Source: JACKBJ01 sp964549495
GTDB taxonomy: Bacteria > Chloroflexota > Anaerolineae > Epilineales > Epilineaceae
Reading direction: 5' to 3'
NCBI GenBank assembly: GCA_964549495.1
Contig: CAZJWJ010000076.1
Coordinates: 1 to 25,692 of the forward strand
Length of the DNA: 25,692 nucleotides
A program made the translations under genes and the position numbers. This document shows positions 5,931 through 13,127 of this stretch, piece after piece. The first letter of the stretch is position 1, and each line of letters starts with the position of its first letter. Below the pieces are notes generated by a model, which was not told the DNA's origin, did not search any database, and worked only from the letters and a program-made list of their open reading frames with translations.

Positions 5931-8066
5931 ATGACCTCGCCCGCCCGCCCCAACCGCCGACCCGGCCCCGCCCTCCTCCTCGCGCTCGTCGCCCTGGCGC
6001 TGCCCCTGGCCCTGATCCTCGGCCGGCTGCGCACGCAGGCACCCGACGCGCTGCTCGCCCAAGACCGGCCGGCGCAGTCCGACGAGGCGCCACTGTTGGT
6101 CTTCATGAGCTGGGACGGCCTGCCGGCCTGGATGCTCGATCGCTCGCTGGAGGCCGGCCAGCTGCCCAACGTCCAGCGCCTGATCGATGCCGGCGCCAAG
6201 GCCGACTACAGCGTCGGCAACTGGGCCTCCAAGACCGCCGCCGGCCACGCCGCCGTCTTCACCGGCGCCTTCGGCGACGTCAACGGCATCACCTCCAACG
6301 GCGTGCCGCCCATGCCCTCCCGCGCCCACGACATCGACGCCTGGGGCCCCTCCGGATTCAGCGCCGACAGCCTATGGGCCGAGCCGATCTGGGTCTCGGC
6401 CGCCAAGCAGGGCCGCAAGGTCGTCTCCGTCTCGGCCACCCAGTCACAGCCCTTTGCCATGCACACCGACGCCAGCTTCGTCTCCAGCCAGGGCCTGCCC
6501 GGCTTCGGGGCGCCGGCCGAGAACCTCTGGATGGTCGACGGCTACGGCGCGCGCATCCTCGCCGGGCCGGCGGTCTACCGCGCCGCCGACACCGAGTCGG
6601 GCCTGCGCCGGACCGACGAGGGCAGCAGCGAATGGGTCAACCTGCCGGCCGGCGGCCCCTACGACGAGTTCGCCCTGGTCATCGAGGCCACCCGCCTCGA
6701 GGGCCTGCTCTACGGCCAGGGCGAGGATCGCCGGCTGGTCCTGGCCGCCGGCAAGGACTACGAGGCCCGCCTGGCCGAGCTCGCCGCCGCGCCGCCTTCG
6801 CCCACCGGCACCGAGCACTTCAGCCCGGCCATCCAAATCCAGGTCGAGGGCGGCCGCGCGCTGACCCACTTCCGGCTCTACGAGGCGCCCGACGATGGCT
6901 CCGACCTGCTGCTCTGGCGATCCTACGGTTCGGACATCGCCCGCGCCATGCTGCATCCGGAGGGCGCGGCCGATCTGGAGGCGGCGGCCGGCGCCTTCAC
7001 CGGCAACAGCGGTATGGACGGATTGGGCACCACCCTGCCCGAGGGCGGCGACGGGACGGCCGAGGCGCGCTACATCGAGACGTCCTTCCTGGTGAGCGAC
7101 TGGTTCCGCCGCGCAACGGTCTGGGCCATCCAGCAGGGCATGGGCGAGGTCTACCTGACCTACTCGCCCTTCCCCGACGAGGCCCACCACAGCTGGTACG
7201 GCCTCTTGGACGAGGGCAGCCGGGCCCACGACCCGGCGCTGGCCGCCGCGCTCTGGCCGCTCGAGGATGCCATGCTGGCCAACCTGGACGCCTTCCTGGG
7301 CGAGGTGATCGACGCGCTGGAGGCCACCGGCCGGCCCTGGAACCTGGCGCTCTTCACCGACCACGGCTTCATGGGCGTCGACAAGACCTTCTACCCCAAC
7401 CGCGTCCTGCGCCAGGCCGGGCTCCTTGCGGCCGAGGGCGGCGACATCGACCCGTCCGGTACGCAGGCGATGTACATGCCGCAAAACGGCGCCTACGTCC
7501 GCATCAATGCGGTGGCCGATAGCCAGGCGCACGCCGGCTTCGCCAGCGGGATCGTCACCGACGACCAGTGGGAGGCGGTGGCCGATCAGGTCACCGACGC
7601 GCTGCTCTCGGCGCGCGACCCGGAGACGGGCGAGGTCATCGTCACCGGCGTCCTGCGGGCCGCGGACATGCGCGGCCTGGGCATCGGCGGCCCCCACGGC
7701 GGCGACCTCTACCTGGATCTGGCCGAGGGCTACACGATTTCGAGCAGCTTCGGCGAGGGCCCGGTGGCCGTGGCCCGCGATCCCTACGACAGCGGCGACC
7801 ACGTGATGTTCACCTACCGCAGCAGCCTGCAGGGCATGGCCGTCTTCGGCGGCGACCAGATCGCCGACATCGGCCGGCTGCATCCCATCCGCTCCATCGA
7901 CATCGCGCCGACCATGGCCCGTGCGGTGGGCCTGCAGCCGCCGGCCCAGTCCCAGGGTCAGGTACTGGGCGCGCTGCTCGAGACCGACCTGCCGCCGCGG
8001 ATCTGGGAGGGCTTTCTGCCCTGGCTGGACCGGGGCGCGGACGGGGCGGCGGCCACCGGGCGCTGA
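5931..8066 (+). CDS. Exported type I phosphodiesterase / nucleotide pyrophosphatase (alkaline phosphatase superfamily)
   Basis: I start this at ATG 5931 (711 residues) because AGGAG lies six bases upstream and the protein then begins with a proper signal anchor (basic RPNRRPGP, then hydrophobic ALLLALVALALPLALIL, about 14-30). The metal sites of the superfamily are visible in order. Asp62 is in FMSWDGLP, and the nucleophile is Thr102 in ASKTAAGHAAVFTG. Asp and His lie in FPDEAHHSWYG (about 416-420), Asp-His in LFTDHGFMG (about 477), and the final His in SGDHVMF (about 624). Such enzymes hydrolyse phosphodiester or pyrophosphate bonds outside the cytoplasm, with two metal ions (usually zinc). 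The exact substrate cannot be told. At over 700 residues it exceeds the usual 400-450 because of a large insert between the nucleophile and the FPDE motif. It appears monocistronic. Confidence 0.85.
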   Translation: MTSPARPNRRPGPALLLALVALALPLALILGRLRTQAPDALLAQDRPAQSDEAPLLVFMSWDGLPAWMLDRSLEAGQLPNVQRLIDAGAKADYSVGNWASKTAAGHAAVFTGAFGDVNGITSNGVPPMPSRAHDIDAWGPSGFSADSLWAEPIWVSAAKQGRKVVSVSATQSQPFAMHTDASFVSSQGLPGFGAPAENLWMVDGYGARILAGPAVYRAADTESGLRRTDEGSSEWVNLPAGGPYDEFALVIEATRLEGLLYGQGEDRRLVLAAGKDYEARLAELAAAPPSPTGTEHFSPAIQIQVEGGRALTHFRLYEAPDDGSDLLLWRSYGSDIARAMLHPEGAADLEAAAGAFTGNSGMDGLGTTLPEGGDGTAEARYIETSFLVSDWFRRATVWAIQQGMGEVYLTYSPFPDEAHHSWYGLLDEGSRAHDPALAAALWPLEDAMLANLDAFLGEVIDALEATGRPWNLALFTDHGFMGVDKTFYPNRVLRQAGLLAAEGGDIDPSGTQAMYMPQNGAYVRINAVADSQAHAGFASGIVTDDQWEAVADQVTDALLSARDPETGEVIVTGVLRAADMRGLGIGGPHGGDLYLDLAEGYTISSSFGEGPVAVARDPYDSGDHVMFTYRSSLQGMAVFGGDQIADIGRLHPIRSIDIAPTMARAVGLQPPAQSQGQVLGALLETDLPPRIWEGFLPWLDRGADGAAATGR

Positions 8067-8127
8067 GGGCGGGTCGAGGTCGGCCAGGCCGGACCGGGGA
8101 TCGGTTCCCGCCTGCTCCTGCGTGATC

Positions 8128-8191
8128 TGTAAAGTGTGCTTGACATCGCGGCCGGCTTCGCCTAGACTACCTACGTCAAGCAAACTTTACA
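8128..8191 (+). promoter_or_regulatory. Strong sigma-70 promoter flanked by two matching operators
   Basis: TTGACA (8140-8145) and TAGACT (8163-8168) are 17 bp apart, an excellent promoter. Two 17-bp sites in opposite orientation, 8128-8144 and 8175-8191, match at 16 of 17 positions. Each is itself an imperfect dyad of the form GT(A/C)AAG-N4-CTT(G/T)AC. The first overlaps the -35, the second covers the start point, and their centres are 46 bp apart. The downstream Cro/CI-type regulator is the obvious ligand. A ribosome binding site AAGGAG precedes the ATG at 8214. Confidence 0.75.
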
Positions 8192-8213
8192 CTTCGTCAA
8201 GGAGACACGACGC

Positions 8214-8645
8214 ATGAGCAAGATGATCGGTTGGCTGACCATGGGCTGCACCACCGAGCGCGACAAGCACAACCAGCGGGTCTTCAGCCTGTGGACCCTG
8301 GCCTGGGGCCTGAGCTGGCTGGCCGGCCTCTTCCTCCTCAGCCGCGAGATCCTGCCGGCCACGCCGGCCGTCGCCGCCGCGCTATCCATCCTGCCCATCG
8401 CCTTGGCCCTGCAGGCGCTGCGCGCCTATCGCCGCTTCCTGGGCCAGACCGACGAGCTGATCCGCCAGATCGAGCTGAACGCCCTGGCGCTGGGCTTCGG
8501 GGCCGGCATCGTCGGCGCCATGCTCTTGGTCCTGGTCCAGGAGGCCGAGCTCTGGCTCGAGGCCGGGCCCAACGAGATCATCCTGGTGATGGTCTTCGGC
8601 TACGTCCTCGGCGTCATCGGCGGCCACCGGCGCTACGCGGCATGA
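8214..8645 (+). CDS. Four-helix membrane protein paired with a Cro/CI regulator
   Basis: This 143-residue protein starts at ATG 8214 with AAGGAG at suitable distance. Four hydrophobic segments are seen: about 26-43 (LWTLAWGLSWLAGLFLL), 50-67, 93-110 (LALGFGAGIVGAMLLVLV) and 119-135. A charged cytoplasmic loop (RAYRRFLGQTDELIRQIELNA) joins the second and third. The D-E-x-x-R-x-I motif before the third helix is like that of small membrane proteins (DUF2178-type and relatives) encoded beside short XRE regulators in many bacteria. The stop overlaps the start of the regulator by four bases (ATGA), so the two are translationally coupled. The role is unknown; sensing membrane state and passing it to the regulator is inference. 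Confidence 0.75.
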   Translation: MSKMIGWLTMGCTTERDKHNQRVFSLWTLAWGLSWLAGLFLLSREILPATPAVAAALSILPIALALQALRAYRRFLGQTDELIRQIELNALALGFGAGIVGAMLLVLVQEAELWLEAGPNEIILVMVFGYVLGVIGGHRRYAA

Positions 8646-8857
8646 AGAACCGGCTCAAGGTCCTGCGCGCCGAGCGGGATTGGACCCAGGCGCGCCTGGC
8701 CGAGGCGCTGGAGGTCTCGCGCCAGACGGTCAACGCCATCGAGACCGGCAAGTACGATCCCAGCCTGCCCCTGGCCTTCCGCATCGCCCGGCTCTTCGAG
8801 CTGTCGATCGAGGAGATCTTCGAACCCGACGAAACCGGCGTCATCTCCCGGTCCTGA
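8642..8857 (+). CDS. Short XRE-family (Cro/CI-type) transcriptional regulator
   Basis: This 71-residue single-domain protein is almost all HTH: MKNRLKVLRAERDWTQARLA, then EALEVSRQTVNAIETGKYDP (helix-turn-helix, recognition helix SRQTVNAIE) and PSLPLAFRIARLFELSIEEIFEPDE. This is the YozG-like subgroup whose members act as dimers on short dyads and are usually coupled to a small membrane protein. The ATG overlaps the upstream TGA. The twin operators at 8128-8191 are the natural binding sites, so negative autoregulation is likely. A 12-bp hairpin at 8883-8911 closes the operon. Confidence 0.9.
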   Translation: MKNRLKVLRAERDWTQARLAEALEVSRQTVNAIETGKYDPSLPLAFRIARLFELSIEEIFEPDETGVISRS

Positions 8858-8882
8858 CGCTTTCCTGATACTCGCGTGCTGG

Positions 8883-8911
8883 GGGCCGTTCCGGGCTATC
8901 CGGAACGGCCC
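8883..8911 (+). terminator. 12-bp perfect hairpin ending the XRE operon
   Basis: GGGCCGTTCCGG (8883-8894) pairs with CCGGAACGGCCC (8900-8911) around GCTAT, 25 bases after the regulator stop. There is no T tract, as is common in GC-rich genomes. It probably terminates the operon and insulates the VWA gene. Confidence 0.6.
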
Positions 8912-9022
8912 TCGGCGTGTTGGCAACCGGAGGAACGTGTTGCGCCAACCCGTTACCCTGCCGTTTCCATCCGAACGAGGTGCACGACACAACCGAAGAC
9001 GCTGGACCCGAGGAGACACCGG

Positions 9023-10384
9023 ATGCCTTCACCAAGCCCTTCCAAGCCCGCATCCCTTGCCCTGGTCACCTTGGCCTTGCTCTTGGCCGGCAGCTTGTCC
9101 CTGCCGGCCCTGATGGCCGCCGACCCCGCCCGGTCGGCGGCTTCCGCGCGCGCCGGCCTGGACGGCATCGACCAGGAGATCGGCGCACCGGATGCCCACT
9201 GCGCGCCCCGGCTGGAGCGCCAGCTCTCCAGCCAGGTGGTCGAGGCCGGCACCAGCCTGCAGGTCGACTTGAGCTACCACTACCGCTGCCCGGAGGGCAA
9301 GCGCCAGGTCTTCTTCATGATCTTGGTCGAGAACTCCAGCAGCTTCGGCAGCGGCTTCGGCGGGCGCTCGCGCGCCTCCAACACCAAGGACGGCCTGCAG
9401 GCCTTCGTCGAGCACATGGACTTCGAGACGGCCGGCAGCCGCGGCGGGTTGATCCTCTACTCGGCCGGCGCCACCGTCCAGTCGGCCCTGCGCGGCGGGC
9501 CGGGCGGCAAGCAGGCCCTGATCAGCGCCATCGGCGGCATCAACTCCGGCGGCGGCAGCGCGGCCGGGGCGGACGATGCCATCGACTTGGCGGTCCAGGA
9601 GCTGGACTCGGCGCCGGCCGGCGAGGACATCGACAAGGTGATCCTGCTGGTCGATTCGGGCGAGGCGCTCGAAGCCGGTGGCCAGGCGGCGCTGGATGCC
9701 TGCACGGCCGTGCGCGACCAGGGCATCCGCATGGCGGTGGTCGGCCTGGAGCCCGCCGAGGGCCGCATGCAGGACTGCGCCGACGAGCGCTTCTACATCG
9801 GCTCGGTGCGCGGCAACGGCGAGGACGTGCCGGACCGCATCGGGCAGATGGGCGACGGCCTGGCCCGGGCCCACCACATCGACCTGACGCAGTACACCCA
9901 CCTGCTCAGCCAGTACTTCGACTACGTGGAGGGCTCGGCCAGACCGCGCGAGCCGGACGTGGTCTTTGCCGGCGAGCTCTTCTGGGAATTCGCCGAACCG
10001 CCGCCCGACGAAGGCTACACGCTGAGCTACCGCCTACGGCCCATCGGTGACATCAGCAACGAGATCGTCGAGCTGGAGCTGGAGTCCTCGCTGGACTTGG
10101 GCTATGCCGACACCAGCCTGGTGCGCTTGCAGGTCGAGCCGGCCGAGATCTGCGTCCACTCGCCCAACAGCCCCGGCTTTTGCGACGACTTCGCCGCCAC
10201 GCTCACCCCGCCGGTGCCCACCGACACGCCGGCGCCCTCGCCGACCATCACGCCCACCAGCGATGAGCCGACGCCGACCGAGGCGCCGCCGGAGCCCACG
10301 GGTACGCCCCCGCCGCCGACCTCGGAGCCGGCCGAGGGCATCTTCCTGCCGATGCTGCTGGCCAATGCCGCGCCGGAGGGCTGA
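9023..10384 (+). CDS. Secreted VWA-domain protein with Pro/Thr-rich tail
   Basis: Starting at ATG 9023 (GAGGAG ten bases upstream) gives 453 residues with a clean signal peptide (SLALVTLALLLAGSLSLPAL, then an MAAD cut region). A beta-rich segment (about 60-95, two Cys) leads into a von Willebrand A domain, about 94-280. The MIDAS motif reads VENSSS (Glu103, Ser105, Ser107) where DxSxS is usual. GGGSAAGADDAIDLA supplies the third contact and VILLVDSGEA the last strand. The Asp-to-Glu change and DSGEA in place of SDGEA suggest altered or weak metal binding. A second beta domain follows, then a linker of TPTP/PTEAPPEP repeats (about 394-435) and the tail IFLPMLLANAAPEG. That tail resembles the C-termini of exported Chloroflexi proteins. 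The role is probably surface adhesion or protein binding. Confidence 0.8.
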   Translation: MPSPSPSKPASLALVTLALLLAGSLSLPALMAADPARSAASARAGLDGIDQEIGAPDAHCAPRLERQLSSQVVEAGTSLQVDLSYHYRCPEGKRQVFFMILVENSSSFGSGFGGRSRASNTKDGLQAFVEHMDFETAGSRGGLILYSAGATVQSALRGGPGGKQALISAIGGINSGGGSAAGADDAIDLAVQELDSAPAGEDIDKVILLVDSGEALEAGGQAALDACTAVRDQGIRMAVVGLEPAEGRMQDCADERFYIGSVRGNGEDVPDRIGQMGDGLARAHHIDLTQYTHLLSQYFDYVEGSARPREPDVVFAGELFWEFAEPPPDEGYTLSYRLRPIGDISNEIVELELESSLDLGYADTSLVRLQVEPAEICVHSPNSPGFCDDFAATLTPPVPTDTPAPSPTITPTSDEPTPTEAPPEPTGTPPPPTSEPAEGIFLPMLLANAAPEG

Positions 10385-10408
10385 GCGCCAACCCGCTGCG
10401 GATCGCCA

Positions 10409-10458
10409 CCGCGCGGCTCATCCCCGCCGGGCCAAGAGTTCCGGGATGAGCCGCGCGG
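10409..10458. terminator. 16-bp hairpin between converging genes
   Basis: CCGCGCGGCTCATCCC (10409-10424) pairs perfectly with GGGATGAGCCGCGCGG (10443-10458) around an 18-base loop. It lies 24 bases past the VWA stop and overlaps the final codons of the minus-strand regulator fragment, so it can serve as a two-way terminator. Confidence 0.55.
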
Positions 10459-11294
10459 GGTCGGTCGAATAGCCCTCGTCCATCCAGCGCGCCGCCTCGT
10501 CGACGCCCAGCCCCGCTCCAGGGCCAGGCGCAGCGCATCCAGGGCCTGGGGCAAGGCTGGACCGCCGCGGCCCTCCTTACAGGACAGGACCACCATGTTG
10601 GTCAGCACCAGGGCGCGGGTGCAGACGTTGCCCTGGTCGCGATAGTAGCGCTCGGCCCGGGCGTAGACCTCTCGCGCCTCGCCGAAGCGGCCCAGGTCCT
10701 CCAGCACCAGGCCCAGGTTGGCCTGGGTGAGGGCCACGCCCGGCCGGCTGCCGATGCGCGCATAGCGCGCCAGGGCAGCGCTGGAGCGCTTGTCGGCGAC
10801 GGCGATGACCGCGCCGGCCAGCCGTAGCCGGGCAGCCAGCGCCGGCTCTAGATCCGCCCTGCGCTCGAGCAGGCCGGCCAGCCAGCCGGAGAGCCGGCTG
10901 CCATGACCGCGGAAGAGGCTGAAGAGGTCCAGGGCGATCAGGATGCGGGCCGCCCGCGATAGGTGCGGCGCGTCGCCCTGGCGCAGGGCATGATCCATGG
11001 CCGCGCCGAGGCTCTCGAAGTCGCGCTCGATGCGATCCAGCCAGGCCACCTGTTCGGGCACGCCCAGGGCCTGGCGGCTGGTGGCCAGGATGGGATTGGC
11101 GACAGGTCGGTCGTGGCGGCCGGGCTAGCCGGCGACTCGGCGCGGGCCTCGGAGGCCTGGCGTTCCATCTGCTGCAGGGCCTGGGTCATCAGGGCGTAGC
11201 CGCGGGCCAGGCGCAACAGCGTCTCGGCCAGCACCAGGGCCCGCTCGCGGGCCGGCTGCCGCTCGCCTTCGAGCCGGCGGGTGACCAGGTCCAA
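10418..11294 (-). pseudogene. Decayed STAND/LuxR-type regulator (TPR-like part, frameshifted, with internal deletion)
   Basis: Read from right to left on the minus strand, 11294 to about 11100 encodes an Arg/Leu-rich helical piece of unknown origin (TRRLEGERQPARERALVLAE). A change of frame follows, then NPILATSRQALGVP, the hallmark of the ATPase region of LuxR/AfsR-like STAND regulators. This is joined at once to QVAWLDRIERDFESLGAAMDHAL, a motif normally 150 or more residues downstream, so the rest of the ATPase domain is missing. TPR-like helices follow (ALTQANLGLVLEDLGRFGEAREVYARAERYY). Near 10508-10515 the frame shifts by one base. Before the shift the text reads ALERGW; after it VDEAARWMDEGYSTDPARLI continues to a TGA at 10418. 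No start, Walker motif or HTH remains. It is non-functional, or badly damaged by assembly. Confidence 0.6.
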
Positions 11295-11312
11295 GTCCAG
11301 CAGCGACGAGGT

Positions 11313-12095
11313 ATGGAGCCGCTGCCGACGCGCATCAGCTTCTTCCGCGGCCAGCGAGAGTATTGGCGCAATGGCCTGCCCGGCTACAAGGCGCTGCGTA
11401 TGCGCCAGCCCTGGCCGGGCGTGGATCTGGTGCTGCGCGCCGAGGACGCGGGGCTGCGGGCCCAGCTGGAGCTGCAGCCGGGCGCGGCGCTGGATCGAGT
11501 AGCCTTCGAGCTGGAGGGCGCGGGGGCCGGCGAGCTCGAGACGGCGAGCTTGGACACATCGGGGGCGCTGCGCGTGGACGGGTCGAGCGGGCCGCTGCTG
11601 CGACTTGGTGGCGCGGGAAGCTCGCTGGCGGTCGAGGCTGGCCCGATCGAGCGTCAGGACGTGGCCAAGCGGATTCGCGCCTTCGGCGGCGATGCGCTGG
11701 CAAGCGGAGTCGGCCCCTCGGGCAGCTTCATCGAGTACCTGAGCTTCGTCGGCGGCGATGCGTTGGATGCCAGCTTCGACATCGTGGTCGACGCGGCGGG
11801 CAACAGCTATTTCTGCGGCGCGACCTCATCGCCGGAGAGCAGCTTCCCGGACGGCGGCGGCATGGCCGGCCACACGGCGCCCTTCACCGAGTTCGCGGGC
11901 AGCACCAACGCCTTCGTGGTCAAGATCGCCCCGGCCGACCTGCCCCACCCGACGGCCGAGCCCAGCACCACGCCCAGCCCGGCACCCAGCGCCACCCCGA
12001 CCGACGAGCCCATCGGGCCGCCGCCGACGGCGGAGCCGACGGAGCGGCCAAGCGGGTGGACGCTTTGGATCCCGCGCTTGGACTTGCGGCCCTAG
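11313..12095 (+). pseudogene. Shortened SBBP-repeat-type surface protein (probable remnant)
   Basis: The 260-residue frame lacks a signal peptide and a convincing ribosome binding site. Its first part (ISFFRGQREYWRNGLPGYKA, then QPWPGVDLVLRAEDAGLRAQ) matches the conserved N-terminal module of SBBP/DUF7948 proteins, where P.Y..V....PGIDLVY....G.LEYDF is typical. It then reaches a single SBBP beta-propeller-like unit (EYLSFVGGDALDASFDIVVD, AGNSYFCGATSS, then NAFVVKIAP). Full-length relatives have a signal peptide and many such units over 700 or more residues. A Pro/Thr linker and the tail WTLWIPRLDLRP close it. I infer loss of the N-terminus and of the repeat array by deletion, leaving both ends. 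It could still be expressed, but not exported by the usual route. Confidence 0.55.
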
Positions 12096-12134
12096 CGGCG
12101 AGCGATGGAACGTTCGACCCACCCTGGTCATGGG

Positions 12135-12171
12135 CGGGGCCGCGGGGATCGCGAGGATCCCCGCGGCCCCG
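12135..12171 (+). terminator. 16-bp perfect GC hairpin before the MNT-HEPN operon
   Basis: Positions 12135-12150 pair exactly with 12156-12171 around a five-base loop (GCGAG). The inner arm is GGGGCCGCGGGGATC. It lies 39 bases after the SBBP remnant and 36 bases before the -35 of the next operon. It probably insulates the operon from upstream transcription, although no T tract follows. Confidence 0.55.
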
Positions 12172-12206
12172 TGGTCGTGCGGGCTCCGGTTCGAGCGCCG
12201 AATGCA

Positions 12207-12235
12207 TTGACGGCGCGCGGGGGGAATCCTATGCT
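12207..12235 (+). promoter_or_regulatory. Sigma-70 promoter giving a leaderless MNT message
   Basis: TTGACG (12207-12212) and TATGCT (12230-12235) are separated by 17 bp. The ATG of the MNT gene begins at 12242, seven bases after the -10, where transcription would start. No ribosome binding site can fit, so the first gene of the operon would be translated leaderless. Confidence 0.5.
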
Positions 12236-12241
12236 CAGTAC

Positions 12242-12616
12242 ATGGCGACGATCGACATCAGTCCCGAGAAGATGGCCGAGTACGTCCAAGGTGCGCACGC
12301 CCGAGAGGTACTTCGCCGGAATCGGCTGGAAGAGCGCAGGGCCCAGGCTCGCCGATGGGCCGAGGCGGCGGCAGTCGTGCTGCGACGAGACTTTGGTGTG
12401 ACTCGGGTCGTGCTCTTCGGCTCGGTGGTCACGGGCGGCTTCCACGAACGCTCGGACATCGACCTGGCCGTGGAGGGCCTGGACGCCGAGCGCTTCTTTG
12501 CGGCCTGCGCGGCGGCAGAGAAGGCTGCCGAGGGCTTCCCGATCGATCTGGTGAGCATGGAGACCGCGCGGCCCTGGGTCGCCGACGTGCTCCGTCGAGA
12601 TGGGATCGAGCTGTGA
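12242..12616 (+). CDS. MNT-type minimal nucleotidyltransferase (antitoxin of a HEPN/MNT pair)
   Basis: This 124-residue protein has the nucleotidyltransferase signature VVLFGSVVTGGFHERSDIDL. Gly60-Ser61 is followed by the metal-binding Asp72 and Asp74 of the GS-x10-DxD motif. FPIDLVSMETA then supplies the usual third acidic strand. An N-terminal helical extension (about 1-45, rich in Arg and Glu) precedes the fold. MNT proteins of this size transfer AMP or other nucleotides to a HEPN partner and so silence it (as in HepT/MntA). The stop overlaps the GTG start of the next gene by four bases, so production is coupled. The active residues are intact. The leaderless promoter at 12207-12235 and the hairpin at 12135-12171 mark it as the first gene of a four-gene unit. 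Confidence 0.85.
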   Translation: MATIDISPEKMAEYVQGAHAREVLRRNRLEERRAQARRWAEAAAVVLRRDFGVTRVVLFGSVVTGGFHERSDIDLAVEGLDAERFFAACAAAEKAAEGFPIDLVSMETARPWVADVLRRDGIEL

Positions 12617-13104
12617 ACCCACGCTACATCACCTTGGCAAGCTTGATCCGCTCCGAACTCGTGGAGTTGGGTCGGACCGAGGCGATCATCGAGCGATTCT
12701 GGGCGAAGGTTCCGACTGCCGACGATCCGGATGCCTACATCGGCTCGGTCGCACTGCACCTGCATGCCTTCTACTCGGGTGTCGAGCGAATCCTGGAGAC
12801 GATCGCGCGCGACATGGACGGCCGATCACCGGAGGGAGAAGCCTGGCACTCGGAGCTGCTGGAGCAGATGACCCTCGAGTTGCCGACGCTACGACCGCCG
12901 GTGATCGATCGTTCGACGGCCACGAAGCTCGACGAGTACCGTCGATTCCGCCATCGCGTTCGAAACGCCTACGCCTCGATGCTCGACCCCAGACTCATGC
13001 AGGCGATCGTAGAGACCTTGCGCGAGACGGCCAGGGCGCTTCACCAGGATCTGGAAGCGTTCTGCGACTTCCTGGAGGCAGCGGCGAGAGCCGGCGAAGG
13101 CTAG
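12613..13104 (+). CDS. HEPN-domain ribonuclease-like toxin (HepT-like)
   Basis: This is a 163-residue, all-helical protein starting at GTG 12613, which overlaps the MNT stop. HLHAFYSGVERILETIA (about 49-65) is the first conserved helix of HepT-like proteins. The catalytic stretch is YRRFRHRVRNAYASMLDP (about 109-126), with the Arg113-His114 and Arg117-Asn118-x-Tyr120 residues seen in the family annotated as ribonuclease toxin HepT-like. This is a variant of the classical R-x4-6-H HEPN motif. The expected activity is metal-free RNA cleavage, held in check by nucleotidylation from the MNT protein, which would modify the nearby Tyr. Only 23 bases separate it from the SNF2 gene on the same strand, so toxin and helicase are probably one transcript. 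Confidence 0.8.
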   Translation: MNPRYITLASLIRSELVELGRTEAIIERFWAKVPTADDPDAYIGSVALHLHAFYSGVERILETIARDMDGRSPEGEAWHSELLEQMTLELPTLRPPVIDRSTATKLDEYRRFRHRVRNAYASMLDPRLMQAIVETLRETARALHQDLEAFCDFLEAAARAGEG

Positions 13105-13127
13105 TCGGGCGCCGAAGACCACACTCG

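Noticed and set aside
6444..8183. A 579-codon minus-strand frame opposite the phosphodiesterase gene
   Set aside because: Same reason: composition typical of an antisense frame (Gly, Gln, Val, Ala), no motif. The plus-strand gene has all catalytic residues in order.
10102..10417. Continuation of the minus-strand regulator frame across the VWA gene tail
   Set aside because: After the frameshift near 10510 the residues are an antisense copy of the Pro/Thr linker. The natural end is the TGA at 10418 in the neighbouring frame.
12600..13127. N-terminal extension of the SNF2 frame by 176 codons
   Set aside because: It overlaps the well-supported HEPN gene in another frame and its residues look like shadow coding. 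ATG 13128 is preferred.
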